Positions 35,681 to 44,764 of a DNA stretch of 64,000 bases are shown in pieces. The stretch spans positions 1,642,090 to 1,706,089 of the forward strand of contig NZ_WSNW01000001.1 in NCBI RefSeq assembly GCF_009767585.1, written 5' to 3'. The first letter of the stretch is position 1, and each line of letters opens with the position of its first letter. The notes beneath the pieces were generated by a model. That model was not told where the DNA came from, did no database searches, and saw only the letters and a program-made list of their open reading frames with translations. The DNA comes from Coprobacillus cateniformis (GTDB lineage: Bacteria > Bacillota_I > Bacilli_A > Erysipelotrichales > Coprobacillaceae). The position numbers and the translations under genes were made by a program.

Positions 35681-36283
35681 GTTGAGGTAAAAGGTGTATT
35701 GAAACCCAATTATGATCAAGAGAAATCTATATATGTTCCTTATAATATGTTAAAGGACAAATTAGCGAACAAGAGTGTTGAATTGGGAAACGTACCTGTT
35801 ATAAAAATGATAGTAGAGTTAAATTCTTTGGATGATTATCATGATATTTCAAAGAACCTATCTGATTATTATATTTTTACAACTTCTTTAGATATATCTA
35901 GTCAATCACAATTTATTCAAGTATTCGGTTCAATTTATCTTGTTTTTATATGGATATTTATGATTATTATTTTGAGTATATATAAAATATACAGAATCAT
36001 TGGAGATAAGCGCAATATTGCATTACTTCAAACCTTAGGTGTTAATCATTCTCAATTAGTAAATATGAAAATATTTGAAGAAAGCATCTCATTATTAACT
36101 ATGAGTTTGATTGCCTTTAGTTTATCTACAGTTCTGACACTTTTGTTTGCATCCCAATTATTAGAGATGTTACCAATATTTATTTTGGTTATTTTGATAA
36201 ATGCAGCTATCCTATTAATTATTAATCTCATTATTTATATTTTATTTCTTAAGAGGTATACACCAGAGTTTTTATTAAAATAA
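35681..36283 (+). pseudogene. C-terminal fragment of an FtsX-like permease
   Basis: The frame runs VEVKGVLKPNYDQEKSIYVPYNML and then three membrane helices; between helices lies IGDKRNIALLQTLGVNHSQL, the cytoplasmic loop typical of FtsX/MacB or bacteriocin-type permeases. Only the last 200 residues remain, without a start or ribosome site (a TTG at 35699 is the first possible). It begins exactly where the inverted ATPase remnant ends. Probably a non-functional half gene, though a short product cannot be excluded. Confidence 0.7.
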
Positions 36284-36307
36284 AGAAAGAAGGAAAATAT
36301 AAGAACA

Positions 36308-36718
36308 ATGACTTTTAAAAAAATATTGCTTTGTTTAGTTTGTATGTTTATTTGTATAATATCTCTAGTTACAACAACTCAAGTGAGGGCTTTAGACAAT
36401 CAAGCAACTCCATATGCCAATATAGAAAGATACACAGTTAAGGAAGATGTTGGTTTAAATAAGAATGGCATTAATATGGGATATGTGACTTGTAAAGTTG
36501 TTGTTGAATATAGTTCATTAGGTCCAGGTTACACTGTCATATCAGCAACATGTGAACCACATTTTTCAATAGCGTATCCTTTTTTAACAATTGGTGGAGT
36601 CAAATCTGACCCTGCGGTTGGTAAAAAAATAACTGGAGACAGTGTAAAGGTCTCATTTAATGTTAGAGAAATGACAAGTGGTACAATGTGGAGTTATGAT
36701 TGTAGAATACGAATTTAG
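36308..36718 (+). CDS. Secreted protein of unknown function (136 residues)
   Basis: The protein has a clear signal peptide (FKKILLCLVCMFICIISLV, likely cleavage after VRALD or just before) and a mature part of about 107 residues with Cys in VTCKVVV, ATCEPHF and SYDCRIRI. I do not recognise the family. The ATG lies 24 bases after the permease fragment, with GAAGGA about 13 bases upstream. A related truncated copy is at 35333. Proximity to ABC transporter remains suggests a bacteriocin-like or exported peptide locus, but that is inference only. Confidence 0.65.
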   Translation: MTFKKILLCLVCMFICIISLVTTTQVRALDNQATPYANIERYTVKEDVGLNKNGINMGYVTCKVVVEYSSLGPGYTVISATCEPHFSIAYPFLTIGGVKSDPAVGKKITGDSVKVSFNVREMTSGTMWSYDCRIRI

Positions 36719-36723
36719 AGGAG

Positions 36724-36751
36724 AGACACAAAATTTTGTGTCTTTCTTTTT
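36724..36751 (+). terminator. Terminator after the secreted protein gene
   Basis: Palindrome AGACACAA-AATT-TTGTGTCT followed by TTCTTTTT. Confidence 0.8.
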
Positions 36752-36837
36752 ATATTTTGAATTTTCTTGTTTTCTACCTATATTTCTATAATTTTTAACC
36801 GTTTTATGGTAGAATATTTCACAGAGGGTGATGTGTG

Positions 36838-37440
36838 ATGACAAAGGTTGTATCAGTTGATGAAATTGAAGAAGTTTGTAATATTATTGAATGTAATGGT
36901 GTGGTTGCATTTCCAACAGAAACAGTCTATGGAGTTGGTGTGAAGTTTGGCTCAAAAATAGCCTTAGATAAGTTAATGGAGGCTAAGAATAGAGATTATT
37001 CTAAAGCTATTACATTGATGGTAGCGGATGAAAAAGATATTGAAAAATATGCTTTTGTGAGTGATGATGCAAAAAAAATTGTTCAGGCCTTTATGCCTGG
37101 GATGATTACACTTGTTTTTAAGAAAAAAGACACTGTTGATCCAATTATGACGAATGGAAAAGAAACAATTGGAATTCGTATACCAGATGATCAATATGTA
37201 TTAACTTTGCTGAAAAAAGCTGGACCTATGCTAGTCACGAGTGCAAACTTATCAAATCACCCCAATACTACATCAACAAAGGAAGTTTTGAATCAATTGG
37301 ATGGTCGGATTGATCTGGTAGTAGATGGACAAACAACTGATAATGTTGCAAGTACTGTTGTAGATGTAAGTAGAAATGAAATGAAAATATTACGTGAGGG
37401 TAAAATAACAAAAGAGGATATACAGGAGGTATTGAAATGA
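36838..37440 (+). CDS. tsaC: L-threonylcarbamoyladenylate synthase (Sua5/YrdC type)
   Basis: The 200-residue protein is a single YrdC domain with GVVAFPTETVYGVGVKF, KAITLMVAD and VTSANLSNHP, the ATP/threonine-binding motifs. It makes the threonylcarbamoyl adenylate used for t6A in tRNA. It lacks the extra C-terminal Sua5 domain, so it is the short form. I chose the ATG at 36838 over a GTG three bases earlier; GAGGGTG lies upstream. It overlaps rpiB by 4 bases. Confidence 0.92.
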   Translation: MTKVVSVDEIEEVCNIIECNGVVAFPTETVYGVGVKFGSKIALDKLMEAKNRDYSKAITLMVADEKDIEKYAFVSDDAKKIVQAFMPGMITLVFKKKDTVDPIMTNGKETIGIRIPDDQYVLTLLKKAGPMLVTSANLSNHPNTTSTKEVLNQLDGRIDLVVDGQTTDNVASTVVDVSRNEMKILREGKITKEDIQEVLK

Positions 37441-37877
37441 AAATAGCAGTTGCATGTGATCATGGAGGATTACGATTAAAAAATGTTCTTATTGAAGAGA
37501 TGAAGAAACAAGGATACGAAGTTGTTGATTTTGGAACTTATAATGAGGAGAGTTGTGATTATCCTGATTATGCTTCAAAAGCAGCAAAAGCAGTAGCATT
37601 GGGGGAATGTGAAAAGGGTGTTGTTGTATGTGGAACAGGAATTGGTGTTTCTATTACATGCAATAAGGTCAATGGAATTCGTTGTGCATTGGTACATGAT
37701 GTATTTAGTGCTAAAGCGACAAGAGCTCATAATGATTCTAACATGATTGCAATGGGACAAAGAGTTATTGGTGAAGGATTAGCTTTGGAAATTTTAAATG
37801 CATGGTTAAGTACTGATTATGAAGGTGGTAGACATGATGCAAGAATTCAAAAAGTTATGGCTTTAGAGGAGGAATAA
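37437..37877 (+). CDS. rpiB: Ribose-5-phosphate isomerase B
   Basis: The 146-residue protein has CDHGGLRLK near the N-terminus, the active-site Cys in VVCGTGIGVSI and NDSNMIAMGQRVIG, all typical of RpiB/LacAB. It interconverts ribose- and ribulose-5-phosphate. The ATGA overlap with tsaC and 4-base gap to glyA indicate a coupled operon; sua5-rpiB-glyA-upp is a common Firmicute order. Confidence 0.95.
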   Translation: MKIAVACDHGGLRLKNVLIEEMKKQGYEVVDFGTYNEESCDYPDYASKAAKAVALGECEKGVVVCGTGIGVSITCNKVNGIRCALVHDVFSAKATRAHNDSNMIAMGQRVIGEGLALEILNAWLSTDYEGGRHDARIQKVMALEEE

Positions 37878-37881
37878 AACA

Positions 37882-39123
37882 ATGAGAGATACTGAAGTCT
37901 TTGAAAGTGTTGAAAGAGAATTAAATAGACAAAGAAATAATATTGAATTAATTGCTTCTGAAAACTTTGTTTCTGAACAAATTTTAGAATTAGCTGGAAC
38001 TGTTTTAACAAATAAATATGCTGAAGGATATCCTGGAAAGAGATATTATGGTGGATGTCAATTTGTAGATGAAGTAGAAGATTTAGCAAGAAACCGTTTA
38101 AAAGAATTATTTGGATGTGAGCATGCAAATGTGCAGCCTCATTCAGGAGCACAAGCCAATACAGCAGTTTATTTAGCTGTTTTAAAACATGGTGATAAAG
38201 TTCTAGGAATGTCACTTGCTGATGGAGGACATTTAACTCATGGACATCCATTAAATTATTCAGGAATTAATTATGAATTTCATAGTTATGGAGTCACAAA
38301 AGAAACTGAAACAATTGATTATGATGATTTTAAAAGAAAAGTTGAAGACATCAAGCCAAAGTTAGTTGTTGCTGGGGCGAGTGCTTATTCAAGAACAATT
38401 GATTTTGAATTTATGGCTCGTGTAGCTCACGATAATGGAGCGTTGTTTATGGTTGATATGGCTCATATTGCTGGTTTGGTTGCTGCTGGATTACATCCAT
38501 CACCATTCCCACATGCTGATATTGTCACAACAACCACTCATAAAACATTAAGAGGACCTCGTGGTGGTGTCATTATGTGCAAAGAAGAGTTTGCTGCCGA
38601 TATCGATCGAGCTGTTTTTCCTGGTATGCAAGGGGGCCCATTAATGCATATTATTGCGGCTAAAGCTGCATGTTTCTATGAAGCATTACAACCTGAATTT
38701 AAGGATTATGCAACTCAAGTTATTAAAAATGCAAAGGCTTTTGAAGAATCTTTAAAAGAAGAGGGATTTAGATTGGTTGCAGGTGGAACTGATAATCATT
38801 TGTTATTAATTGATGTGAAAGCAAGTTGTGGAATAAGTGGTAAAAAAGCTGAAAGATTACTTGATGAAATTCATATTACAGCAAATAAGAATGCTATACC
38901 TTTTGACAGCGAAAAACCATTTAAGGCAAGTGGTATTCGTGTTGGAACACCAGCTATGACAACAAAAGGTTTTAATGAAGAAGATTTCAAAGAAGTTGGA
39001 AAAATTATAGCATATCGTTTAAAGAATGAAGAAACTGACGAAATTAAAGAAGAGTGTATAAAAAGAGTGAAAGCATTAACTGATAAAGTGACTATGTATC
39101 ATGATTTCACTTATATCAAATAG
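37882..39123 (+). CDS. glyA: Serine hydroxymethyltransferase
   Basis: The 413-residue PLP enzyme has ENFVSEQILE, QPHSGAQANTAVY, MVDMAHIAGLVAAG and the PLP-lysine motif VTTTTHKTLRGPRGG. It makes glycine and methylene-tetrahydrofolate from serine. AGAGGAGG precedes the ATG. Part of the tsaC-rpiB-glyA-upp run ahead of the atp genes. Confidence 0.98.
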   Translation: MRDTEVFESVERELNRQRNNIELIASENFVSEQILELAGTVLTNKYAEGYPGKRYYGGCQFVDEVEDLARNRLKELFGCEHANVQPHSGAQANTAVYLAVLKHGDKVLGMSLADGGHLTHGHPLNYSGINYEFHSYGVTKETETIDYDDFKRKVEDIKPKLVVAGASAYSRTIDFEFMARVAHDNGALFMVDMAHIAGLVAAGLHPSPFPHADIVTTTTHKTLRGPRGGVIMCKEEFAADIDRAVFPGMQGGPLMHIIAAKAACFYEALQPEFKDYATQVIKNAKAFEESLKEEGFRLVAGGTDNHLLLIDVKASCGISGKKAERLLDEIHITANKNAIPFDSEKPFKASGIRVGTPAMTTKGFNEEDFKEVGKIIAYRLKNEETDEIKEECIKRVKALTDKVTMYHDFTYIK

Positions 39124-39138
39124 AAAGAAGGACAAATT

Positions 39139-39765
39139 ATGGCAACAACAATATTAAATCATCCATTAATTGATCATAAATTGACAATTATGAGAAATAA
39201 AGATACAGGAACAAAAGAATTTAGACAAAATTTAGATGAAATAGCCATGTTGATGGCTTATGAGGTGACAAAAGGATTACCAACAAAAAATATCGAAGTT
39301 GTGACTCCAATATGCCAAATGACAGGAAAAGAACTCGTAAGACCAATTATTCTTGTTCCTATTTTAAGAGCTGGTCTTGGCTTAGTTGATGGTTTCAAAA
39401 CAATTATACCGACTGCAAAAGTAGGTCATATTGGAATGGCTAGAAATGAAGCAACTTTAGAACCAGAAGAATATTATGCTAAATTTCCATCATGCTTAGA
39501 TGCTGCTGATGTTATTGTCGTTGATCCCATGTTAGCAACTGGTGGAAGTGCATCTGCTGCTATTGTCAATATTAAAAAACGAGGGGCAAAGTATATTAAA
39601 CTGGCATGTCTGGTTGCTGCACCAGAAGGTATTGCAGTTATCGAACGCGATCATCCTGATGTTGATTTAGTTGTTGCGGCTTTAGATGAAAAATTAAATG
39701 AAAAAGGTTATATTGTTCCAGGTTTAGGGGATGCTGGTGATCGTCTTTTTGGAACAGATGAATAA
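39139..39765 (+). CDS. upp: Uracil phosphoribosyltransferase
   Basis: The 208-residue protein has the PRPP-binding loop VVDPMLATGGSASA, an early TKEFRQNLDEIAMLM and the C-terminal PGLGDAGDRLFGT motif of UPRTases. It salvages uracil to UMP. A GAAGGA site precedes the ATG. Its last bases overlap the start codon of the first atp gene, so the salvage genes and ATP synthase are linked, as in Bacillus. Confidence 0.97.
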   Translation: MATTILNHPLIDHKLTIMRNKDTGTKEFRQNLDEIAMLMAYEVTKGLPTKNIEVVTPICQMTGKELVRPIILVPILRAGLGLVDGFKTIIPTAKVGHIGMARNEATLEPEEYYAKFPSCLDAADVIVVDPMLATGGSASAAIVNIKKRGAKYIKLACLVAAPEGIAVIERDHPDVDLVVAALDEKLNEKGYIVPGLGDAGDRLFGTDE

Positions 39766-39961
39766 AAAAATGATGTTAAAAGACTTAGTCTATGCATTAG
39801 AATTAGGTTTAAGAGTTATAGGAACGTTCATTATATGTTCATTCGTAGGTGTTAAACTTGATCAGTATTTTCATAGTCAGCCAATTATATTATTAATATG
39901 TCTATTATTGGCTTTTGTCTATGTTATAAGATTATTGTTAGGAGTGGGTAAACATGAATGA
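39758..39961 (+). CDS. atpZ: AtpZ/AtpI-family small membrane protein
   Basis: The 67-residue protein (MNKKMMLKDLVYALELGLRV) has two membrane helices with GTFIICSFVGVKLDQYF and IILLICLLLAFVYVIRLLLG, the pattern of AtpZ, which precedes ATP synthase genes and has been linked to cation supply or assembly. The ATG at 39758 overlaps the upp stop; internal ATGs at 39770 and 39773 are alternatives without a ribosome site. Confidence 0.78.
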   Translation: MNKKMMLKDLVYALELGLRVIGTFIICSFVGVKLDQYFHSQPIILLICLLLAFVYVIRLLLGVGKHE

Positions 39962-40322
39962 GAAAACTGTATTAAAAAGTTCTATTTATGTCTTTCTTGT
40001 TGGATGTTTAGGGCTCGGATTACTAAGTTTATTTATTCAAAATATATCTTATATATTAGGGTTTATTTTGGGGTATATTATAAATATCATTGTCTTTTTA
40101 ATGATTATGAAAATGTCTGAAGGAATATTAAAGTTTTCAATGTCTACTGCAATTATTGCAGTTATGTTTCTGGCAAAGTTAGCTTTATATGCATTAGGGT
40201 TTTATATATCTGTAAAATCACCATGGTTTCATTTACTCGGTGTATTTTTAGGATATATGGTTACCAAGGTAACAATATATGTAGAAGGATTTATTCATAA
40301 AGGAGGTGAAGTTGATGCTTAG
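39954..40322 (+). CDS. atpI: ATP synthase subunit I-like protein
   Basis: The 122-residue membrane protein has four hydrophobic segments in the AtpI pattern and sits between atpZ and atpB. AtpI helps c-ring assembly. It overlaps atpZ by 8 bases and atpB by 8 bases, so translation is coupled. GGAGTGGG lies upstream. Sequence conservation of this family is weak, so position is the main evidence. Confidence 0.78.
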   Translation: MNEKTVLKSSIYVFLVGCLGLGLLSLFIQNISYILGFILGYIINIIVFLMIMKMSEGILKFSMSTAIIAVMFLAKLALYALGFYISVKSPWFHLLGVFLGYMVTKVTIYVEGFIHKGGEVDA

Positions 40323-40998
40323 TGCGACAATACTTTCTACAGTACATATTCAATTACAAGTTGAACTGGTATTCTCTTTAATTATAATGTCAGCGTTAAT
40401 TCTATTCTTTGTATTTGCTGGGAAAAAGGTTATGGCAGCTGATCCGTTAGAGAAGCCAAAAGGTATTGTGTTAGTATGTGAAACAGGTATAGAGATGGTT
40501 TATAACTATATGAAATCAATCATGCCATCACGATTTGAGAAACGTTATTATCCTTATTTTGCGATGTTGTTTGTTTATTTAATTGTCGCTAATTTAAGTG
40601 GTTTGATTGGTTTTGATGCACCAACATCAAATTTTTCGATTACTTTGGCAATGACATTAATTACATTTACATTAATTCAGTATAATGCGTTAAAGAAAAA
40701 AGGTGGATTAACATATGTTAAAGAATTAATATGGCCACCTACCAATATACTTGGAGCAGTATCACCATTAATATCGTTATCAATGCGTTTGTTTGGTAAT
40801 ATATTGAGTGGAACAATTTTAATGGGACTGGTTTATCAATTTACTGGCTGGTTATCAAGTTTTATCTTACCAGTCAATATTTTGGGTCCTATTTTAGCAC
40901 CTGTATTACATGCTTATTTTGATGTTTTTGCAGGATGTATTCAAACATTGGTATTTGTGACTTTATCTAGTATTCTGATATCAATAGAAGCAGAATAA
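40315..40998 (+). CDS. atpB: ATP synthase F0 subunit a
   Basis: The 227-residue membrane protein has the subunit a motifs: SLSMRLFGNILSGTIL with the essential Arg, and a late helix LHAYFDVFAGCIQTLVFVTLSSILI. It forms the ion half-channels beside the c ring. The ATG at 40315 follows an ideal AAAGGAGGTGA by 7 bases; a GTG at 40306 lies inside that site. Confidence 0.95.
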   Translation: MLSATILSTVHIQLQVELVFSLIIMSALILFFVFAGKKVMAADPLEKPKGIVLVCETGIEMVYNYMKSIMPSRFEKRYYPYFAMLFVYLIVANLSGLIGFDAPTSNFSITLAMTLITFTLIQYNALKKKGGLTYVKELIWPPTNILGAVSPLISLSMRLFGNILSGTILMGLVYQFTGWLSSFILPVNILGPILAPVLHAYFDVFAGCIQTLVFVTLSSILISIEAE

Positions 40999-41044
40999 CT
41001 GGTGAAGAATAAAAAAACAAAAAATTATTTGGAGGAATAAAAAA

Positions 41045-41287
41045 ATGACAGATTATGGTTTAATTGCAATTGCAGCAGGTATCGCTGTATGTGCAGGTTT
41101 AGGAACAGGAATTGGTGAAGGGATTGCAGCGAGTAAAGCAGTTGAGGCTGTAGGTAGAAATCCAGAAGCTGAAGGAAAAATTCGTACAATGATGATTTTA
41201 GGTATTGCTTTATCTGAAACAGTTGCTATTTATGGTTTATTAATTTCTTTCTTATTAATGTTCGTTTTCCCAAGCTTTATTGGATAA
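41045..41287 (+). CDS. atpE: ATP synthase F0 subunit c with Na+-type ion-binding signature
   Basis: The 80-residue two-helix protein forms the rotor ring. Helix 1 has GLGTGIGEGIAAS with E25, the loop has RNPEAEGK, and helix 2 has LSETVAIYG. E25, E58, T59 and Y63 match the Q/E32-E65-S/T66-Y70 pattern known for Na+-binding c rings, with Glu in place of Gln at the first position. Sodium coupling is therefore likely but is inference from this motif. GGAGG lies 9 bases upstream. Confidence 0.95.
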   Translation: MTDYGLIAIAAGIAVCAGLGTGIGEGIAASKAVEAVGRNPEAEGKIRTMMILGIALSETVAIYGLLISFLLMFVFPSFIG

Positions 41288-41326
41288 AAGTTGGAGAATG
41301 AGTAGATAAAGAAGGAGGAACAAGAA

Positions 41327-41830
41327 ATGAATATTGATATTGCTGGAAAGTTATTTCCCAATATAACAACAGTTATTATTCAATTGTGTTCAACAGGAAT
41401 AATGCTATTCTTTTTCAAGAAATTTCTTTGGACTCCTATGCAGGCTTATTTTGAAAAAAGAGCTAATTTCATTGAATCAACAATCAATGAAGCAAAGGAA
41501 ATGAATGAAAAAGCAAAGACATTTATGGTAGAAAGCGAAGAACAGGCACGTGAATCTGCTAAAGAATATCGTGGAATTGTTGAAAGAGCAAAAGCCGATG
41601 CTTTAAAAGTACGTGATGACATTGTGGCAGATGCGAAAAAAGAAGCTGCTAATAAATTAAAACAAGCTGAAAGAGAAATTGAAGCAGAAAAACAACAAGC
41701 TAAAGAAGAAATGAAAGAAGAAATGGTTGGTATTGCAATAGAAGTTGCTGCAAAAGTCCTAAGTAAAGAAATGAATAGCAAAGAAAATCAACAAATGGTT
41801 GAAGACTTTGTTGAAAAGGTTGTTAATTAA
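41327..41830 (+). CDS. atpF: ATP synthase F0 subunit b
   Basis: The 167-residue protein has one N-terminal membrane helix (residues 10-32, including TGIMLFFFKKFLW) and a long charged coiled coil with many Glu/Lys/Ala repeats (KKEAANKLKQAEREIEAEKQ). It is the peripheral stalk. AAGGAGG precedes the ATG and the stop shares a base with the atpH start (TAATG). Confidence 0.95.
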   Translation: MNIDIAGKLFPNITTVIIQLCSTGIMLFFFKKFLWTPMQAYFEKRANFIESTINEAKEMNEKAKTFMVESEEQARESAKEYRGIVERAKADALKVRDDIVADAKKEAANKLKQAEREIEAEKQQAKEEMKEEMVGIAIEVAAKVLSKEMNSKENQQMVEDFVEKVVN

Positions 41831-42360
41831 TGGACATCATTGCAATGAGATATGCTGAATCATTATTTGATTTAGCAAAAGATGAAAAGACCATTGAAAC
41901 TTATCAAAAAGATATTACAAAAATTCAAGAAGTTTTTGATAGTGAAGAAATTGTGAAGTTCTTTAGCCATGTTGCATTACAAGATGAAATCAAAGTTGAT
42001 GTCTTGAAAAAGAGTTTTGAAGGACAAGTATCTTTATATGTCTATAATTTCTTATTGTTACTTATTAAGAAAAGAAGAATCAAATATATAAGAGAGATTT
42101 GTCAGCAGTTCCAATCTTTATGTAATGATTACTTTGGTATTAAAGTGGGTAAGGTAGTCAGTGCTTATCCTTTAGATGATAAGCAACTTCAAAAGATTGA
42201 ACACGCTATTGGTATAAAAGAAGGAAAGAAAGTTAAGTTACGTGTGGTTATTGATGAACGATTAATTGGTGGAATTAAGGTAGAAATTGATAATCATGTT
42301 TATGATGATTCACTTTCTTATAAATTAGAATCACTGAAACAAGAGTTATTAAGAAGGTAG
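41830..42360 (+). CDS. atpH: ATP synthase F1 subunit delta
   Basis: The 176-residue protein begins IAMRYAESLFDLAKDE, the delta/OSCP N-terminal pattern, and ends with VDERLIGGIKVEIDNHVYDDSLSYKLESL reading the family's GGhxhxhGxxxxDxSlxxxL motif. It joins the peripheral stalk to F1. The start overlaps the atpF stop by one base. Confidence 0.95.
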   Translation: MDIIAMRYAESLFDLAKDEKTIETYQKDITKIQEVFDSEEIVKFFSHVALQDEIKVDVLKKSFEGQVSLYVYNFLLLLIKKRRIKYIREICQQFQSLCNDYFGIKVGKVVSAYPLDDKQLQKIEHAIGIKEGKKVKLRVVIDERLIGGIKVEIDNHVYDDSLSYKLESLKQELLRR

Positions 42361-42369
42361 GTGAAGGTA

Positions 42370-43893
42370 GTGGATCTAAGACCAGATGAAATTAGTGCAT
42401 TAATTAAAGAACAGATTAAGCATTTTAATGATCAGATTGAATCTAAAGATATTGGAACAGTTATGACAATTGGTGATGGTGTTTCACTTGTTCATGGCTT
42501 AGATAATGCTATGCTTGGAGAATTGTTATTGTTCCCTAATGATGTTTATGGAATGGTTATGAATCTTGAAGAGGATAGTGTTGGTGCTGTATTACTTGGT
42601 AGTGAAGGAACTATTAAGGAAGGCGATGAAGTGAAACGAACAGGAAAGATTATTGAAGTTCCTGTTGGTGATGGTTTATTAGGACGTGTCGTGAATCCAT
42701 TAGGGCAACCAATAGATGGTCAAGGAGAAATCGTTTCTTCTAAAACAAGACCAATTGAAAGAGTTGCGAGTGGAGTTATGACAAGAAAGTCTGTAGATCA
42801 GCCTTTACAAACTGGAATTACATCTATAGATGCTATTATTCCAATTGGTAGAGGGCAACGTGAGTTAATCATAGGTGATAGACAAACAGGAAAAACTGCT
42901 ATTGCTATTGATACAATTTTAAACCAAAAAGGTCAAAATATTTATTGTGTGTATGTTGCAATTGGACAGAAAAATTCTACTGTTGCTCAAATTGTAGAAA
43001 AATTACGTAAGGGTGGAGCAATGGAATATACAACGATTGTTTCAGCAGGTGCTAGTGAACTTGCTCCAGTTCAATATATTGCACCATATGCAGGGAGTGC
43101 AATGGCAGAAGAGTGGTTATCACAAGGAAAAGATGTTTTAATTGTTTATGATGATTTATCTAAACATGCCGTTGCTTATCGTACTGTCTCTCTCTTATTG
43201 AAGAGACCACCAGGACGTGAAGCTTATCCAGGTGATGTTTTCTATTTACATTCTAGATTACTTGAAAGAGCATGTCGTTTAAATGAAGAAAATGGTGGTG
43301 GCTCAATTACAGCACTACCAATCATTGAAACACAAGCAGGAGATATCTCAGCATATATTCCAACGAATGTTATTTCGATTACAGATGGTCAAATTTTCTT
43401 ACAGCAGGATTTATTTAATGCTGGATTTAGACCAGCAATTGATACTGGATTATCAGTTAGTCGTGTAGGTTCTTCTGCTCAAATTAAGGCAATGAAGCAA
43501 GTTTCAGGATCATTAAAGCTTGAGTTGGCACAATTTGCTGAAATGCAGGCATTTGCCCAATTTGGTAGTGATTTAGATGCAGCAACAAAAGCAACCCTAG
43601 ATCATGGTGAGAAAGTTCGTGAAGTTTTGAAACAAGCTCAGTATTCTCCTCGTTCTGTAGAAGAGCAAGTGATTTCATTGTTTGCATTAAAATATGGATT
43701 TACAAAGGCTATTCCAGTTGCAAAAGTATCACAATTTGTGAGTGAATTATATGAAGAAATGAAATTCAATCATGCAGATATGATTGAAGATATTCGTATT
43801 CAAAAAGCAATTAGTGAAGAACTTACAAAACAATTAAAAGAAGTTATGGGCGAATTTGTAGAAAAATTTTTAAAAGTGAATAAGGAAGGATAG
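42370..43893 (+). CDS. atpA: ATP synthase F1 subunit alpha
   Basis: The 507-residue protein has GDRQTGKTAIAID (P-loop), the VDIxRPxxxR-like LRPDEISALIKEQI start and SRVGSSAQIKAMKQVSG of subunit alpha. I chose the GTG at 42370, giving MDLRPDEIS as in relatives; another in-frame GTG is at 42361, immediately after the atpH stop. AGGTGAAGG lies just upstream. It forms the F1 hexamer with beta. Confidence 0.97.
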   Translation: MDLRPDEISALIKEQIKHFNDQIESKDIGTVMTIGDGVSLVHGLDNAMLGELLLFPNDVYGMVMNLEEDSVGAVLLGSEGTIKEGDEVKRTGKIIEVPVGDGLLGRVVNPLGQPIDGQGEIVSSKTRPIERVASGVMTRKSVDQPLQTGITSIDAIIPIGRGQRELIIGDRQTGKTAIAIDTILNQKGQNIYCVYVAIGQKNSTVAQIVEKLRKGGAMEYTTIVSAGASELAPVQYIAPYAGSAMAEEWLSQGKDVLIVYDDLSKHAVAYRTVSLLLKRPPGREAYPGDVFYLHSRLLERACRLNEENGGGSITALPIIETQAGDISAYIPTNVISITDGQIFLQQDLFNAGFRPAIDTGLSVSRVGSSAQIKAMKQVSGSLKLELAQFAEMQAFAQFGSDLDAATKATLDHGEKVREVLKQAQYSPRSVEEQVISLFALKYGFTKAIPVAKVSQFVSELYEEMKFNHADMIEDIRIQKAISEELTKQLKEVMGEFVEKFLKVNKEG

Positions 43894-43897
43894 AACA

Positions 43898-44749
43898 ATG
43901 GCTAGTAATATGCAGTCTATTAAAAGGCGTATAAAGTCCGTTGAATCTACAAAAAAAATCACAAAAGCAATGCAACTTGTTGCCACTTCAAAATTGCAAA
44001 AGACAAGAAAACAATTAGAAGAACTCAAGCCTTACTATAGTATGGTTCAAGAAACAGTTGCCGAGATTCTCGCCAGTAATAAGAATTTAATTGATAATCC
44101 ATATTTAAAAGAGAATACTCAAGGAAAGACTGTTTATATTGCAATGACATCAAGTTTGGGATTATGTGGTGGATATAATGCTAATGTTTTAAAAACAATA
44201 GCAAATGAGATTGATGATAATGATCTTGTTTATATGATTGGTTCTAAGGGGGCAGCATATTTAACACATAGACAAATTGAATTTAATCATGATTATTTAC
44301 ATTTAAATTCAACTATGGATTTTAGAGAAATTGTTAGGCTTGTAGGTGAATTAACACAAATGTATAGAGATCAGGAAATTTCTAAAATTAAGATTATTTA
44401 TACTCAATTTGTTAATAACTTAACTTTTACACCAAGAGTTATTACATTATTACCTGTTGATACTGCTGATTTTACAGATATTGAGGTCACAAAGAAATTT
44501 ACTATCTTTGAACCGAGTCCAAGTGATGTACTCAATCATCTGATACCTATGTATTTACAGTCAGTAATATATGGTTACTTAGTAGAGTCAGTAACAAGTG
44601 AAAATGCATCAAGACGTGTGTCTATGGAAAATGCTACTGATAATGCGCAAGAATTAATTGAAGACTTATTGTTAAAATATAATCAAGCAAGACAAACAGC
44701 GATTACAAATGAAATATCAGAAATCGTTGCAGGAGCGAATGCTCAATAG
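43898..44749 (+). CDS. atpG: ATP synthase F1 subunit gamma
   Basis: The 283-residue protein begins MQSIKRRIKSVESTKKITKAMQLVATSKL, summarised here by its SVESTKKITKAMQLVA core, and ends ENATDNAQELIEDLLLKYNQARQ within the C-terminal helix typical of gamma. It is the rotating central shaft. AAGGAAGG ends just upstream of the ATG, 4 bases after the atpA stop. Confidence 0.97.
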   Translation: MASNMQSIKRRIKSVESTKKITKAMQLVATSKLQKTRKQLEELKPYYSMVQETVAEILASNKNLIDNPYLKENTQGKTVYIAMTSSLGLCGGYNANVLKTIANEIDDNDLVYMIGSKGAAYLTHRQIEFNHDYLHLNSTMDFREIVRLVGELTQMYRDQEISKIKIIYTQFVNNLTFTPRVITLLPVDTADFTDIEVTKKFTIFEPSPSDVLNHLIPMYLQSVIYGYLVESVTSENASRRVSMENATDNAQELIEDLLLKYNQARQTAITNEISEIVAGANAQ

Positions 44750-44764
44750 AAAAGGAGGTGCCTT

